Source of the DNA: Spirogloea muscicola
Lineage: Eukaryota; Streptophyta; Zygnematophyceae; Spirogloeales; Spirogloeaceae
NCBI GenBank assembly: GCA_009602725.1
Contig: WELB01000001.1
Location: 685,405 to 704,477 of the forward strand
Direction of reading: 5' to 3'
DNA length: 19,073 nucleotides
A model generated the notes under the pieces. The model searched no databases. It was not told where the DNA came from and worked only from the letters and a program-made list of their open reading frames with translations. The position numbers and the translations under genes were made by a program. Positions 9,154 to 18,329 of this stretch are shown piece by piece (positions within the stretch are counted from its first letter, which is position 1; each line of letters starts with the position of its first letter).

Positions 9154-10102
9154 GGACATTCACCAGGCTGGGCAGCGTGATTTCAACCTAGAGCTGAGAG
9201 CGGCGCAACCCGGAGTCGTGACGCGCGAGACAGCATGGTGCTGGCGCTGGAACGGCGACGGGAGGCGGCAGCGCTGTAGACTGCCCTGACGGCGTTGTTA
9301 GCCATTAGTGTTGACGGGAACGATAGGCGGGTCACGATAGCCTGGGGGTAGTGACCGTCAGCTGCTAGTGACGGAGGACCGTCAGTATGGCGGTGGTGGC
9401 TGATGGATGGGTAGATTGTAGCCCGTTGATAGCCGTCGACAGATCGTGGACGGGTCGTTGACGCTAGACTGGGTGCCAGTTATCTTACCCGGGCCCTTGT
9501 GGCCGGGCTCGCAGTCTGTCGGGCTATATAGGGGGCACCCGAGATGGGAGAGGGGGTGTGTTCTTCACCCAACCTCAGACCCCTGGACCCTTGCTCCTGC
9601 AGTATCCGTTGCTCAATTTTACCGTTGCAGCCCCATTTCAATGCCTTCCCCGCTTTTCCTTGCGCCGCCGGCAGCCCGGGCTTGGCGATCCACAGCATTC
9701 TTTACACCTTTGGGCTGGCCTCTCACAGCCATTGCCGTAAAATGGAAGGCTTTTACTCTAGGGCTGGCCTCTCGCTGCCATTGCCTTCACATTGCCCCTC
9801 TTCTCTTTGGTGATAGCTTCACGGCAGCTAGTCTGTCGGATCTGAGGCTCCTCACTCGTAATTACTGAGTGATCCATCCTCCCCCTGTTTTTCGCATCGC
9901 ATCCTCAGGCCCCTTTGTAGCTGCTCAACGCTCTTAGGCCCCTTCGAACCTTTGTCAATTCTTTTGGGCTGGCTTATCGCAGCCCTTGCCCCCATTGGGA
10001 GTACCACTTCTATCTCTCCTTTCTACATATTTAGATGTGCTTGCTTGCCTTTGTACTTGGCCATTGGCCTATGTTTGCTTCAAATAGACGAAATTTTCTT
10101 TC
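9154..10102. other. Unassigned spacer with TATA motif and repeats; possible LTR-like remnant
   Basis: No recognisable protein is encoded. The stretch contains repeated ACCGTCAG motifs (about 9350-9390), a TATATA at 9525-9530 in GC-rich context, and three related 25-bp units at 9712-9736, 9761-9785 and 9966-9990, each starting GGGCTGGC and ending TTGCC. A TATA box followed by internal repeats resembles an LTR or another decayed element, but I found no matching second LTR, primer-binding site or polyprotein. The open frame 9446-9868 has no family features. The pogo element is inserted at the right edge. Confidence 0.3.
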
Positions 10103-10104
10103 TA
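10103..10104. repeat. TA target-site duplication, left copy
   Basis: The dinucleotide TA directly abuts the left inverted repeat and is repeated at 14152-14153. TA duplication is the signature of Tc1/mariner/pogo insertion. Confidence 0.9.
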
Positions 10105-10127
10105 CAGTCAAACCTTGTTATAGGCAC
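10105..10127 (+). repeat. Left terminal inverted repeat of the pogo element
   Basis: 23 bp, beginning CAGTCAAACCTTG and ending TAGGCAC; exact reverse complement of 14129-14151. Its inner part (TATAGGCAC) recurs in inverted form at 10205-10213. Confidence 0.95.
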
Positions 10128-10252
10128 GTCGGCCGGTTTGGCGAAAATGTGTGACTATATGGAGAGGTTCTTGTGTCCTTGTAGAGGCACTATTGCCCCC
10201 AAATGTGCCTATACAGTGACAATCAGCAAATATACAATATTATATTGGAAAA

Positions 10253-10639
10253 ATGGCGAATGAGCAAAGCTCAGGTGGCAACGTGGTTGCAAGCATCATT
10301 CTCTTGGCACCACAATCGCCTACATGGGCATCCACTTCTACCACAAAGAGACACCAAACGCAGGCAATGGTGGCAACCACTCTCAAGGTGGCCATGGGGG
10401 CGAAGGAGGGGAAGTCGCTCGAGAAACACGGCAATCGAGATGGCAATTCACTTGTGAGCAAGTACAAAAGACACATTGTGATGGAGCCAGCACCTAGAAT
10501 GAGCGGCTACCATCGCTCATCGCGCCCTCAATGCAACGATGCAAGATCGCAGGACACCGATAGGAGGTGGACTGTAAGCTCGCATACAAGTGTAGGCAGG
10601 CTGACTAGTAATATCAAGGGTGATGTAAGGACGCATTAG
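10253..10639 (+). CDS. Hypothetical small ORF of the transposon, opposite strand to the transposase
   Basis: A 128-aa frame starting at an ATGGCG context 126 bp inside the left inverted repeat and ending TAG. It begins MANEQSSGGNVVASI and is rich in Ser, Thr, Gln and basic residues. I recognise no domain. It could be a second element-encoded protein or a chance frame within the transposase 3' region; chance is more likely. No conserved motif or splice signal supports it. Confidence 0.15.
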   Translation: MANEQSSGGNVVASIILLAPQSPTWASTSTTKRHQTQAMVATTLKVAMGAKEGKSLEKHGNRDGNSLVSKYKRHIVMEPAPRMSGYHRSSRPQCNDARSQDTDRRWTVSSHTSVGRLTSNIKGDVRTH

Positions 10640-10996
10640 ATGGGACCGCAAGTCGACGGGGTTGGCTAAGACAAGCAAAGTGCGATGTGGGCTACATTGA
10701 GGACCAGCCTCGGCAAGGGCACATATGGCCCGAGCATGCATAGGTGCCTTGCTTGCACATAAGAGGGCAAGCAAGCGCACCTGAAAGTAGGAGGAAGCGA
10801 GGGAGTGCACATTTTAGCTCTACCTAGCCTCAAGACGTGCTCGATATTGGTGAGCCTTGCGAGCTCAATGGAAAAATGAAGACCAGCGAGCTCTGATGCG
10901 CTCCTACTCGTCGTGCATGTTGTTGGAGGCCATGTAGTCCTCGATTGTTGTTTGTTTCTTCTTCCTCAGAGCATAGTTTGTCACAGAGCTCCTCCA

Positions 10997-13182
10997 TCAT
11001 TCGCACGTAAGAAGAGCTTGTGGACCGAAAAAGTGCAGTTCTTGCGCGAGGTAGTGAGAGAAACACCTCAGATGGTCACTGGCTTCCGCATGAGTCATCC
11101 TCGGTGGTGGGAGGTCGGCGGGGATTTCTTCTTCGACGATTGTCACTGGGGGCATCACTTCAGCTATGATGTCCTCATCCGTCATTGGAGACTCCACCTA
11201 TTAAGACCGTCAATAGAAGATGTAAGTACCGTCCACAATGCACTTAGATGAACAACGCCACACACAAGACAAGTAGTACGATAAATGTACCCACCTGATT
11301 TTCTCCTGGCAAATCGATGTATTCAGAAGCCGTGAGGGCGTCCGGGCCAAGCTGTAGGCTGTCAATTGCTTCTTGTAAGACACGCATATCGAATATGTCT
11401 TCTTCTGACCCAGCGTTGTGGGCGTCAGCAAGCATGCTTGCATAGACGGCCCAGTTAGGCAAGTTGGGCAGGATGCCACTTTTGCGCCAACAATTGGCAA
11501 TGACATGTGTCGGGATGTCATGCCAAATTCTCCACGTCCACATCATGGCCTACATTCAAAGTAGACATCACATTATTTCATTGTTCATCCTGATGGTACA
11601 AGAGCAAGCTCAGACGAAGCAAGAGTAGATGCTTACCTCGTAAATATTGTGCTTCTTCTTGTCGAGCAAGGTGTTGAGCAAGGGATCAGTGGTCAAGGTG
11701 GGGCTGCTCCGCACCACCTCGTCAAGGCACCCAACCTCCCATGACACTAGCGCACTCTTGTATCTACTCTTGAATGACGCGATGATGCCTGCGTCTAAAG
11801 GCTGTACTTTGCTTGTTGTGTTGGCAGGGAGGAACACAATCGTGAGGTTTGATAGGCGCGCGGCCCTAAATCCATGCAAGTCAATCATCTCCAACTCGAG
11901 GGTGTGGCTTCCAGCGTTGTCCACAAATAGAAGGACGTTTCGCTGACGTTCTGCCACTTCCGAATTCATGTGACGCAGCCACTCTCTGAATATCTGCATG
12001 GACACATCGTCACTTGTAAGTGCGCATGACAACAGGCTGGACTGGAGTGCGCACTTCAAGGTGCCAAATGATCGACAGCATGAATCACTTTCGATTGAAT
12101 CACAGGGATGAATACTCACTTGCCCTGTCATCCAGGCTGATGCATTGTGCCGATAGAAGAGTAGCAAATCCGGGTCAAAGCCAGGAGGAAAACTCCTGGG
12201 TCGCTTCGCCTTCGTAATCATAACAGGCTTCAGACGGTCATTCCCAGTCAAATTGGTACAAAAACCAATTGTGAATCTCTCCTTCTCTACCTTGGTACCT
12301 TGGACCGGTACCTTGGACCGGTCCTGCACAACGTCCAGGTACATGTATGCCGATGTTAGAATTACCTCAAGAGTTTTCTTTAGCAATCCAATATCAGCTA
12401 TATCCATTGCCATTCCAATTATTGAGCAAGTGCAGTCACCGACCTGTTGCATTGCATCTGGAAGGCTTGGCCCTCCAGAAATGACCAGTCTCATCAAAAT
12501 TGTATACGTCGTCGGGGCTATAGCCACCTTCCTCGATAATCTTCGGTACAACCAGCCGAGCTAGGTTAACACCAGCTTCATCAGCCGATGCAGCCTCCCC
12601 GTGGATGGCATGCACCTTGATGCCGTATCTCGTCTTGAAGCCACACAACCATCCTCTCGACCCCTTGAAATCTGCAATACCAAGCTTCTCTGCAAAGTGG
12701 CTGGCCATGACGACCAGTTGGTCGTCGGTAATATGTTGTGCCGTTTTAGTTTTCTGCAATCAAGACAACATACAGTACTCAAGTCAACCGAACACATTCC
12801 AAGCATGTGCATCCCAAAACCGACGACGTATCAAAATGCTATGCACAGATTCCATGGTGGGCATTAGCATGCACCAAGCCACAAAGGGGAGGAAACTACA
12901 TACATCTTGAAACCATAAAAAAGTGGCTTTCTCAACATCCTTCCACTTCGGATTTCGTTGCCGCATTTGGTCTTGGGTTGTCGTAGGCATTGTCATCCAC
13001 TTGTGCTCATCACGAAGAACTTTGCAAACATTGGTGCGACTGACTTGTTTTCTAAGGTTTTTCGTTGCCTCTCTGGCAATCTCCTTTCGGCTAAATGAAG
13101 GATTGAGACGTTTCAGTTCACATATGTGTTTTCTGTCTTGGTTCGAGAAACCGACCCTAGTGTTCTTTTTCACTGTGGCCAT
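10997..13182 (-). CDS. Pogo/Tigger-like transposase (CENP-B-type HTH plus DDE domain), 526 aa, 6 coding exons
   Basis: Binds the element ends and catalyses excision and TA-targeted integration. Exons, transcription order: 13182-12904, 12753-12444, 12298-12120, 11993-11637, 11549-11295, 11197-10997. They total 1581 nt with consistent phases and no internal stop. N-terminal helix-turn-helix, residues about 10-60 (GFSNQDRKHICELKRLNPSF); second CENP-B/Tc5-type DNA-binding part, about 70-150 (LGIADFKGSRGWLCGFKTR). DDE motifs: D180 in YNFDETGHFW, D281 in FVDNAGSH, D323 in VQPLDAG, with 41 residues between the last two Asp. Exon 5 has the typical C-terminal IANCWRKSGILP; exon 6 is acidic. Splicing is supported because RCNATGTKVEKERFT and SAWMTGQIFREWL become family-like across junctions. 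A strong acceptor 10 nt before the ATG (ends 13193) suggests an upstream non-coding exon. Every visible feature is compatible with activity. Confidence 0.93.
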
Positions 13183-13192
13183 GTTTACATTC

Positions 13193-13501
13193 CTGCAAGA
13201 AGACGCGAACGTGCATACCCTTGACATCAGGATTCGCATGTCTACGTGGCACTGTGCGGCCATAGCCTTAAGGAGGAAGCCCTTGGGAGATGCATAAGTA
13301 GGTCAAGCAAGCTCGGAAGGCTGCAAGGAAGAGTTGTCTCAAGCAACGTATGCCATTCAAAGGTGACTAACACAATGCAATGAGGCGAGAGTGCTCAAGA
13401 CTATCGTGGTTGTGTACGGCATGCGCAGGCCGTGCCCTCACAGCAGCAAGTGCGAGCAACCAAGAATTCGAAGCCATGACTATTGGAGGAGAAGCTTACA
13501 C
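13193..13501 (-). other. Probable 5' UTR intron of the transposase gene
   Basis: A strong acceptor (TCTTCTTGCAG, ending at 13193) lies just before the ATG. Candidate donors on the minus strand are TTG|GTGTAAGC (13502/13501) and GGT|GTAAGC (13500/13499). This would join a 5' exon in the GC-rich block to the first coding exon. The frame upstream is open but has no ATG, so a non-coding 5' exon is the simpler reading. Confidence 0.45.
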
Positions 13502-13870
13502 CAAGGATAAGTCGCGCGTGGAGGGCCCCTCCAACTAGAGGTTGCTGCTTGCCGCGGTTGCCGCTTGCTGCCGCAGGCGCCGCGAGCGCAGGTGGCGGTG
13601 GCAGGAGGCGCAGGCGAAGGCGGTGGCGCCAAAGCCTCGCCTCGCTTCGAGGCCGACGAGGAGGCAGCTTCCGTGCGCCGTGTGTTTCCTGTGGGCCGAC
13701 GAGGCTCGTTCCGCGACGAAGACGAAGCCGCCAACGACCGCCTGGAAGCGGCGCTAGCGGCGAGCAGCGGTCTCAACGAGGGCCTCGTGACGCCGTGGCT
13801 TGGAGAAGGGTGGGGGCCGTCTGGGAGACATGGAGACTGGTGGGGGCCGTCGGGGAGACGGTAATGAGCC
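13502..13870 (-). promoter_or_regulatory. GC-rich island within the transposon, likely promoter/5' exon of the transposase
   Basis: Much more GC-rich than the rest of the element, with GCG/GGC runs and a 30-bp-period repeat (GTGGGGGCCGTC at 13810 and 13840). Long frames on both strands (13483-13962 plus, 13480-13776 minus) are of the low-complexity Arg/Ala/Ser kind expected by chance in such DNA. Position and composition match the islands at host gene 5' ends. Confidence 0.35.
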
Positions 13871-13972
13871 GCTCTGCGCTGGCTTTTGAAGGCAGTAAAG
13901 CCCCAAACCCTCGCGCCCGGTTCATGAACACCCGGCCTGTAGAGAATATAGGAAATATGTGAATTTGTTTTC

Positions 13973-14143
13973 TATAGGCACTTCTAGTGGGGAAATCTGC
14001 GCCGGAAAACTGTGCCTGTACATACAGGCACGTTCCCTATATCGAGTCACATTTGCCTGGGAAAGAAAGTGCTTCCCGCAAAATGGTGCCAATATCGAGG
14101 TTTTGCCCTTATGTGCCTATATCGAGAGGTGCCTATAACAAGG
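13973..14143. repeat. Subterminal repeat cluster at the right end of the pogo element
   Basis: Inside the right end are TATAGGCAC (13973-13981), a near-perfect 20-bp palindrome beginning GTGCCTGTAC (14012-14031), TTCCCTATATCGAG (14033-14046), GTGCCAATATCGAG (14086-14099) and GTGCCTATATCGAG (14113-14126), followed by the terminal-repeat version GTGCCTATAACAAGG (14129). They look like repeated transposase-binding sites. The left end has only one clear GTGCCTATA copy (10205-10213) inside its terminal repeat. Confidence 0.75.
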
Positions 14144-14151
14144 TTTGACTG
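14129..14151 (-). repeat. Right terminal inverted repeat of the pogo element
   Basis: 23 bp ending AAGGTTTGACTG; exact reverse complement of 10105-10127. Confidence 0.95.
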
Positions 14152-14153
14152 TA
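14152..14153. repeat. TA target-site duplication, right copy
   Basis: Directly abuts the right inverted repeat and matches 10103-10104. The flank continues CAGTATGG, so it shares CAGT with the element end; the pre-insertion site would read TTTCTTTC-TA-CAGTATGG. Confidence 0.9.
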
Positions 14154-15115
14154 CAGTATGGGCGAGTTCTTCTTTTCTACATTGGACGAGCTACTCCCAT
14201 GTTGCTCGTGGGGGCCCGGGAGCTGGCCACTTGAAACACATGCGGCCGACAGCGCCACGTCTCGCTGCAGGCGCAATAGATGGGCAATTCAGTCTCCTGG
14301 CCGTGGCGGCTGCGCGCCGGCTGAAATGGGCCTGCTAACGGCCTTAATCGCGTCCGCGGACCGGTCACCGGGATCCGGCCGCAGTTAGCCGACAGAAACC
14401 CACTGTTTTCAGCGGCATGGCGGGAACTCGAGATTTCGAGGTCCACCACGCCTTGCGCCGCATCCCCCCCCGCCTCCCGCCGCGCACGCTGTGGCTTTCA
14501 GGCGCAGGCCGGGCACCCTTGCGGCCTCGGCGGCGCCCGTCGCCTGCCTGTAACGAAGGATCCGGAGCAGCCGCTCTGGCCAGCTGCGCTCCCGGAGGAT
14601 GTTGTGAGGACCTCCCGAGACAGAGCTGCCTGCATTCAGAATGACATTGCCCTGGAATGGCAAGGTCCCCGCCCTGCTCCGCCTCTCTCGTGGCTGCCCG
14701 GAGCTCAGATATCAAGCAGAGTGACAGTCCCTCACTTGCATGGCGTCGTGCAGTGAGATTGCTGAACTGGAGGTCAGGGAGTCAAGTCAAGTAGGACAAT
14801 GTCACAGAAAGCCAGAATGTTTTGAATCGGACGGCGTCGATACAGTCTCCCCTGTCAAGTTTCGTCGTCTGACAAAGACCTAGCCGTTCTCTATCAATAT
14901 TTCAGCTACTAGAGGCCAAAGAAGGCAGAGGAGCGGTTGTGCTTGATGAGTCTGACGCGAGGAGCCAGCTACATCAATATTGTTGAAGTAAGACTTGCAC
15001 TGTTTGTTCTTCTAGCATGAGCTTGTAGATGGTTAGTCATGTACACTGTTCTTACTTTACCAGCAGCCAGGCCAATTTCTGACACAATGTCCCGCTCAAG
15101 CGGCAGTTCGGCAGG
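14154..15115. promoter_or_regulatory. GC-rich island and unassigned sequence upstream of the RNase HII gene
   Basis: 14200-14700 is GC-rich, like the 5' ends of the other genes here, so it probably holds the promoter and 5' UTR of the RNase HII gene. A plus-strand frame without ATG stays open from 14325 to a TGA at 14754 (143 codons) and reads protein-like in places (DPEQPLWPAALPEDVV), but I recognise no family. A short frame at 14740 (MASCSEIAELE, then a GAG|GTCAGG donor) could be an alternative first exon. 14880-15060 shows nothing clear. Confidence 0.35.
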
Positions 15116-17640
15116 ATGGGTGCAGCCGGTGCGCTGGTGCTGCCTGGTCGTCGTTCAGCTCGTTTGAGTTCTCTTCTCAATGCAGGCACTGCAGCAGGTA
15201 CTAGTGCTGACCTTCGCAACTCAGCAGAGGTCCACTCTCAAGTCAAGCAGTGAAACATATCTGGTAGCCAATCATAAGTTGAGCAGCTACTGTACTTATT
15301 GAGTGCAGCGCACTTGGAGGGCAGTACCACTGATTTGTGGACTTCAGTAAGTCAAAGTAGCAGGTGGTAGCCTCCTGCATTACTGTTCAGTAAGCCTGTG
15401 TCTTAGGGGTCTCTGTATAGAGGGCTGCCAGTTCCTGGCTGTTTTGAACCTTCATGCTTGCGATGATAGATTGGAGCTCTTCAGCATCTACTTCTCCAGG
15501 CATTAGACTACCAGCCACCGGACAAGTCCCATTTGCAAAGAGCTCGGAAGGTCCTGTTGCACAAGAGAAGCCTCACACAGCTTACGAAGAGGAGACTTCA
15601 CAAGAGTGGGTCACATGCAGAGTCCTTTTCACTGTTGCCTTCAGGACATGAAGAAGAATTTCAGAGCAGCTGCATATTCCACATAAGAACACATTGTCAC
15701 GGTCTTGGTGATAGACTTAGTGATCAACACACTGTGCATTGAAGAGACTTGCCGCATTCAAAATTCTAACAGGAGCTGGCCAGAAGATAGCAATGGTATT
15801 GAGGTACCACTAAAACGTGGAAGGAGCAAGAGGGAGAAGACTCTACCGACCAGGGACCTTGAGGTAGCCATATTCTGCATTTGCTGGTGAGGGTAGCAGA
15901 CATTGCTGCTTCCTCGTTGTTTTACAGCAGCGTAGCTAATAGTCAGTCATCTGAGCAGCCTGAGATCTGATCAATGCCATGGATAGAGAATGAGTTGCGG
16001 ACATGAATGTATGTGGAAGGCATAACAAGGTGGCTTTGACATCCTCTCTGACTCCTTCAAATGGGATTTCAGGAGAAACTCTGGCTGCTTGGTCATCCCC
16101 GAGTGGCTGGTGTTGATGAGGCCGGGAGAGGCCCACTTGCTGGACCTGTAGTAGCAGCTGCCTGCATCATCCCCAGCAGTGTCACCATAGCAGGTGGGAA
16201 GTGATTGCTAAATCTAGACATGACATTTTTCATTCAGGAGTCCATTGTGCAACCATACAGCGTATCACAATGACAGGGATCTTATAGCAGTACCCTTGCT
16301 AAGCCTACCTATCATCCACAAGTTGCTCACTCAAGAAGCAGCTTTCAGACTCAGCCTTCCTTGGTTGCAGGCAGATACAGTCAAGTAATCTGTTGACTGG
16401 GTCAACAGATGCCCTCCAAGTGCAGCCCATCTGCCTCAGCTAGTGCACATCTGCTCTTCTGCAGGTATAGATGACAGCAAATATCTCTCTTAAGAACGTC
16501 GAGAGGAGTTGTACGAACTTATCACGGGCACCCCAGGTGTCCAATATGCCGTAAGCATGCTCTCTTGCTGATGTATAGCAACTACTTAAGTAACTAGCTG
16601 TCCGCAATGCTGGCTGCCCTGTTTTCCAATGCATGTTGAAGAGCTTGGATGAAGCTTGTCTGCACCTTCGGCAGTTGCGATGTGCATCACATTTCCAGTG
16701 TTCACTGTGTACTTGGTCCGCATATGTCTCACTAGGACGCCCACCTTGCTATGAAACCTGTATTCCAACTGCCAGGTTCAAGCCGTGGACGTTGCCGCAA
16801 TTGACAAGATCAACATCCTTCAGGTGCATTGAGAGGCAGAAGGTTTTGTTGCCGCAGAAGGCGTGCTGCATCCTGCCAATTTTGCTAGCAGCAAACATGA
16901 TATGCTTGCTCCTCAGGGCCTGTCATATTCATGCATTCTTGCAGGCTGCCATGCGTGCGATGGCCATGGCAGTCAAGGAATTAGATCAGAAGGGGGCAGG
17001 CAAGAGCTGTTATGTCCTAGTGGATGGCAATAGACTACCTAATGAAATTCCTTCATCCAGGGCTGAATCTGTCATCAAGGTGCTACTTTGACTCAAAAGC
17101 CTGTAGACCATCAAGAAGCGTATCACGTTTGCCTAAGGCAATGTGCTTATTCAACATTGCGCAAATCGTCTGACCTTCATGAGTTGCTCCTGCCACACGC
17201 CAGCAGTGTCGAGCTTTTGAATCACCTGAATTGCTGATGGGAGCCCTTTCTACCTTTGCCCAGGGCGATGGTACCTGCCATGTCATTGCAGCTGCTTCCA
17301 TCTTAGCCAAAGTCACACGTGACCGCATCATGTGCCAATATGACAGGTATGGTGTATGAAAGTTAGCTTGCTCTTGGTCCCTGCATGTATGTCAAGTGCC
17401 GAATATGCATGATCTGAATCACAACCCTCTCTTACTTGAGCACTGTGCAGCAAGTGGCCTGAGTATGGCTTCAAGAACCACAAGGGCTATGCGACAGCTG
17501 CCCACATTACGGCACTCCAGCAACATGGGCCCTGTGACATACATAGGAGAAGCTTTGCGCCTCTGAAGGACTGGATCAAGCCAAATTCAGGCATCAAGAG
17601 GTTCTTTGCTGCCCAAGAAAGGGGAGCAGGCCAACAATAG
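15116..17640 (+). CDS. rnhB: Bacterial-type RNase HII, 9 exons, with one in-frame TAA
   Basis: Cleaves the RNA strand of RNA/DNA hybrids and embedded ribonucleotides; a nuclear gene of this bacterial type probably serves an organelle. Exons: 15116-15229, 15500-15609, 15773-15863, 16073-16193, 16465-16550, 16776-16823, 16945-17079, 17264-17346, 17451-17640 (TAG); 978 nt, 325 codons, all phases consistent. Acidic active-site residues are all present: D120 and E121 in [21 protein letters not shown]217 in [11 protein letters not shown]255 in [10 protein letters not shown]. Other hallmarks are [23 protein letters not shown] and [13 protein letters not shown]. The leader [20 protein letters not shown] resembles an organelle transit peptide. 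Residues about 39-105 are basic and unassigned; the exon 2 donor (TGG|GTCACA) is weak. Exon 5 reads GIDDSKYLS, then TAA (16491-16493), then [12 protein letters not shown], so the conserved frame resumes at once. It is a pseudogene, a rescued gene or a base error. Family identity is certain; exons 1-3 are tentative. Confidence 0.9.
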
Positions 17641-18329
17641 CAAGCTGAGTTGAAGAGTGCCGACTGTTGCCATTCAATATATAGTAGATGTGATAATGTA
17701 GTGAACCAGCTAGTTGGGCTAGGGAATCATTCTGTCAAACAGCAGTATGGTGATACGGCGAACGGGATGGGCAAGCATCTGCCTTAGCCTACTGGGCCGT
17801 TGGTGTACTCCTCATGAGAAGTGTTGGCCTGGCACATTGGATTAACTCGCCTCTGAGGCGATCGCGCTGCTCCATAGCTATGTCGACACGTTGACTTAGC
17901 TATGGACTGCCACCACCCACCTCGGATGCGGGCTGAGCCTGTGCTAGCTGATTTGTACATGCCGCCACGTTTGGAGTCAAGTTTGTGCCACTGAGAGGAA
18001 GGCGGTCTGCTGGTTTCGAGAGGGGGAGCAGTGTGCCCAAGCTGAAGACAGTGGAGAAAAGTGGCTATTCAATGCAGCCAAACAGTTGCGTCACTGGCCA
18101 GATCTAAAACTCCAGCAACAATCACGTCATGCAGCCTGACTTTGAGATGCAAGCCAGGATAAAGTCTCATGAGGGCGGTGCTCATGATACTATTGAGGTT
18201 GTTCTACCTTTTACTGGCTTCAGTTACTCACTAATACTACATCTCTTGTCTTGTCCTCTTTTTGGGCTGGCTGCTCAGCCACTGCCCATGTGGTGGAGCT
18301 CACTTCTTCCGGCATCCTGCCCGCAAAGC
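17641..18329. other. 3' flank of the RNase HII gene with no recognised gene
   Basis: Presumably the RNase HII 3' UTR followed by spacer. A plus-strand frame at about 17950-18140 reads protein-like in part (CWFREGEQCAQAEDSGEKW) but has no start and no family match, so I do not call it. The frame 18129-18332 is likewise unsupported. Two small palindromes are listed separately. Confidence 0.4.
17847..17905. repeat. Two neighbouring palindromes
   Basis: TCGCCTC-T-GAGGCGA (17847-17861) is a perfect 7-bp-arm palindrome. CCATAGCTA (17872-17880) pairs exactly with TAGCTATGG (17897-17905) across 16 bp. They lie about 200-265 bp past the RNase HII stop and could be 3'-end structures, transposon scars or chance. 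Confidence 0.6.

Larger units (their letters stand above)
10105..14151 (-). mobile_element. Complete pogo/Tigger-type DNA transposon (Tc1/mariner superfamily), 4047 bp
   Basis: Bounded by perfect 23-bp terminal inverted repeats (10105-10127 and 14129-14151), flanked by TA duplications and containing an intact transposase on the minus strand. The ends begin CAGTCAAACC. About 870 bp lie between the left repeat and the transposase stop, and about 950 bp between its ATG and the right repeat; the latter includes a GC-rich island and a likely 5' non-coding exon. Identical terminal repeats and an uninterrupted spliced frame suggest recent activity. It would move by cut-and-paste (family knowledge). 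Confidence 0.94.

Noticed and set aside
10830-11066. Frame reading VRMMEELCDKLCSEEEE as another transposase exon
   Set aside because: Exon 6 runs through this DNA in another frame to a TGA at 10997, and no splice pair would join the two frames; kept only as a possible past frameshift.
13483-13962. 159-aa plus-strand ORF inside the transposon as a cargo gene
   Set aside because: Low-complexity Arg/Gly/Ala composition in a GC-rich block, competing frames on both strands, no recognisable domain.
16491-16493. TAA as a reassigned glutamine codon (as in some ulvophyte algae)
   Set aside because: Pyridoxal kinase ends with TAA at its expected C-terminus (5401-5403), and the many Gln codons in the BET, kinase and transposase exons are all CAA or CAG. 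One TAA in one gene is better explained by mutation, error or alternative splicing.
17638-17815. Extension of RNase HII past its TAG stop to a later TGA
   Set aside because: The protein already ends after the family C-terminal motif (HRRSFAPL) and a short tail; the extension has no family resemblance and would need a second TAG read through.
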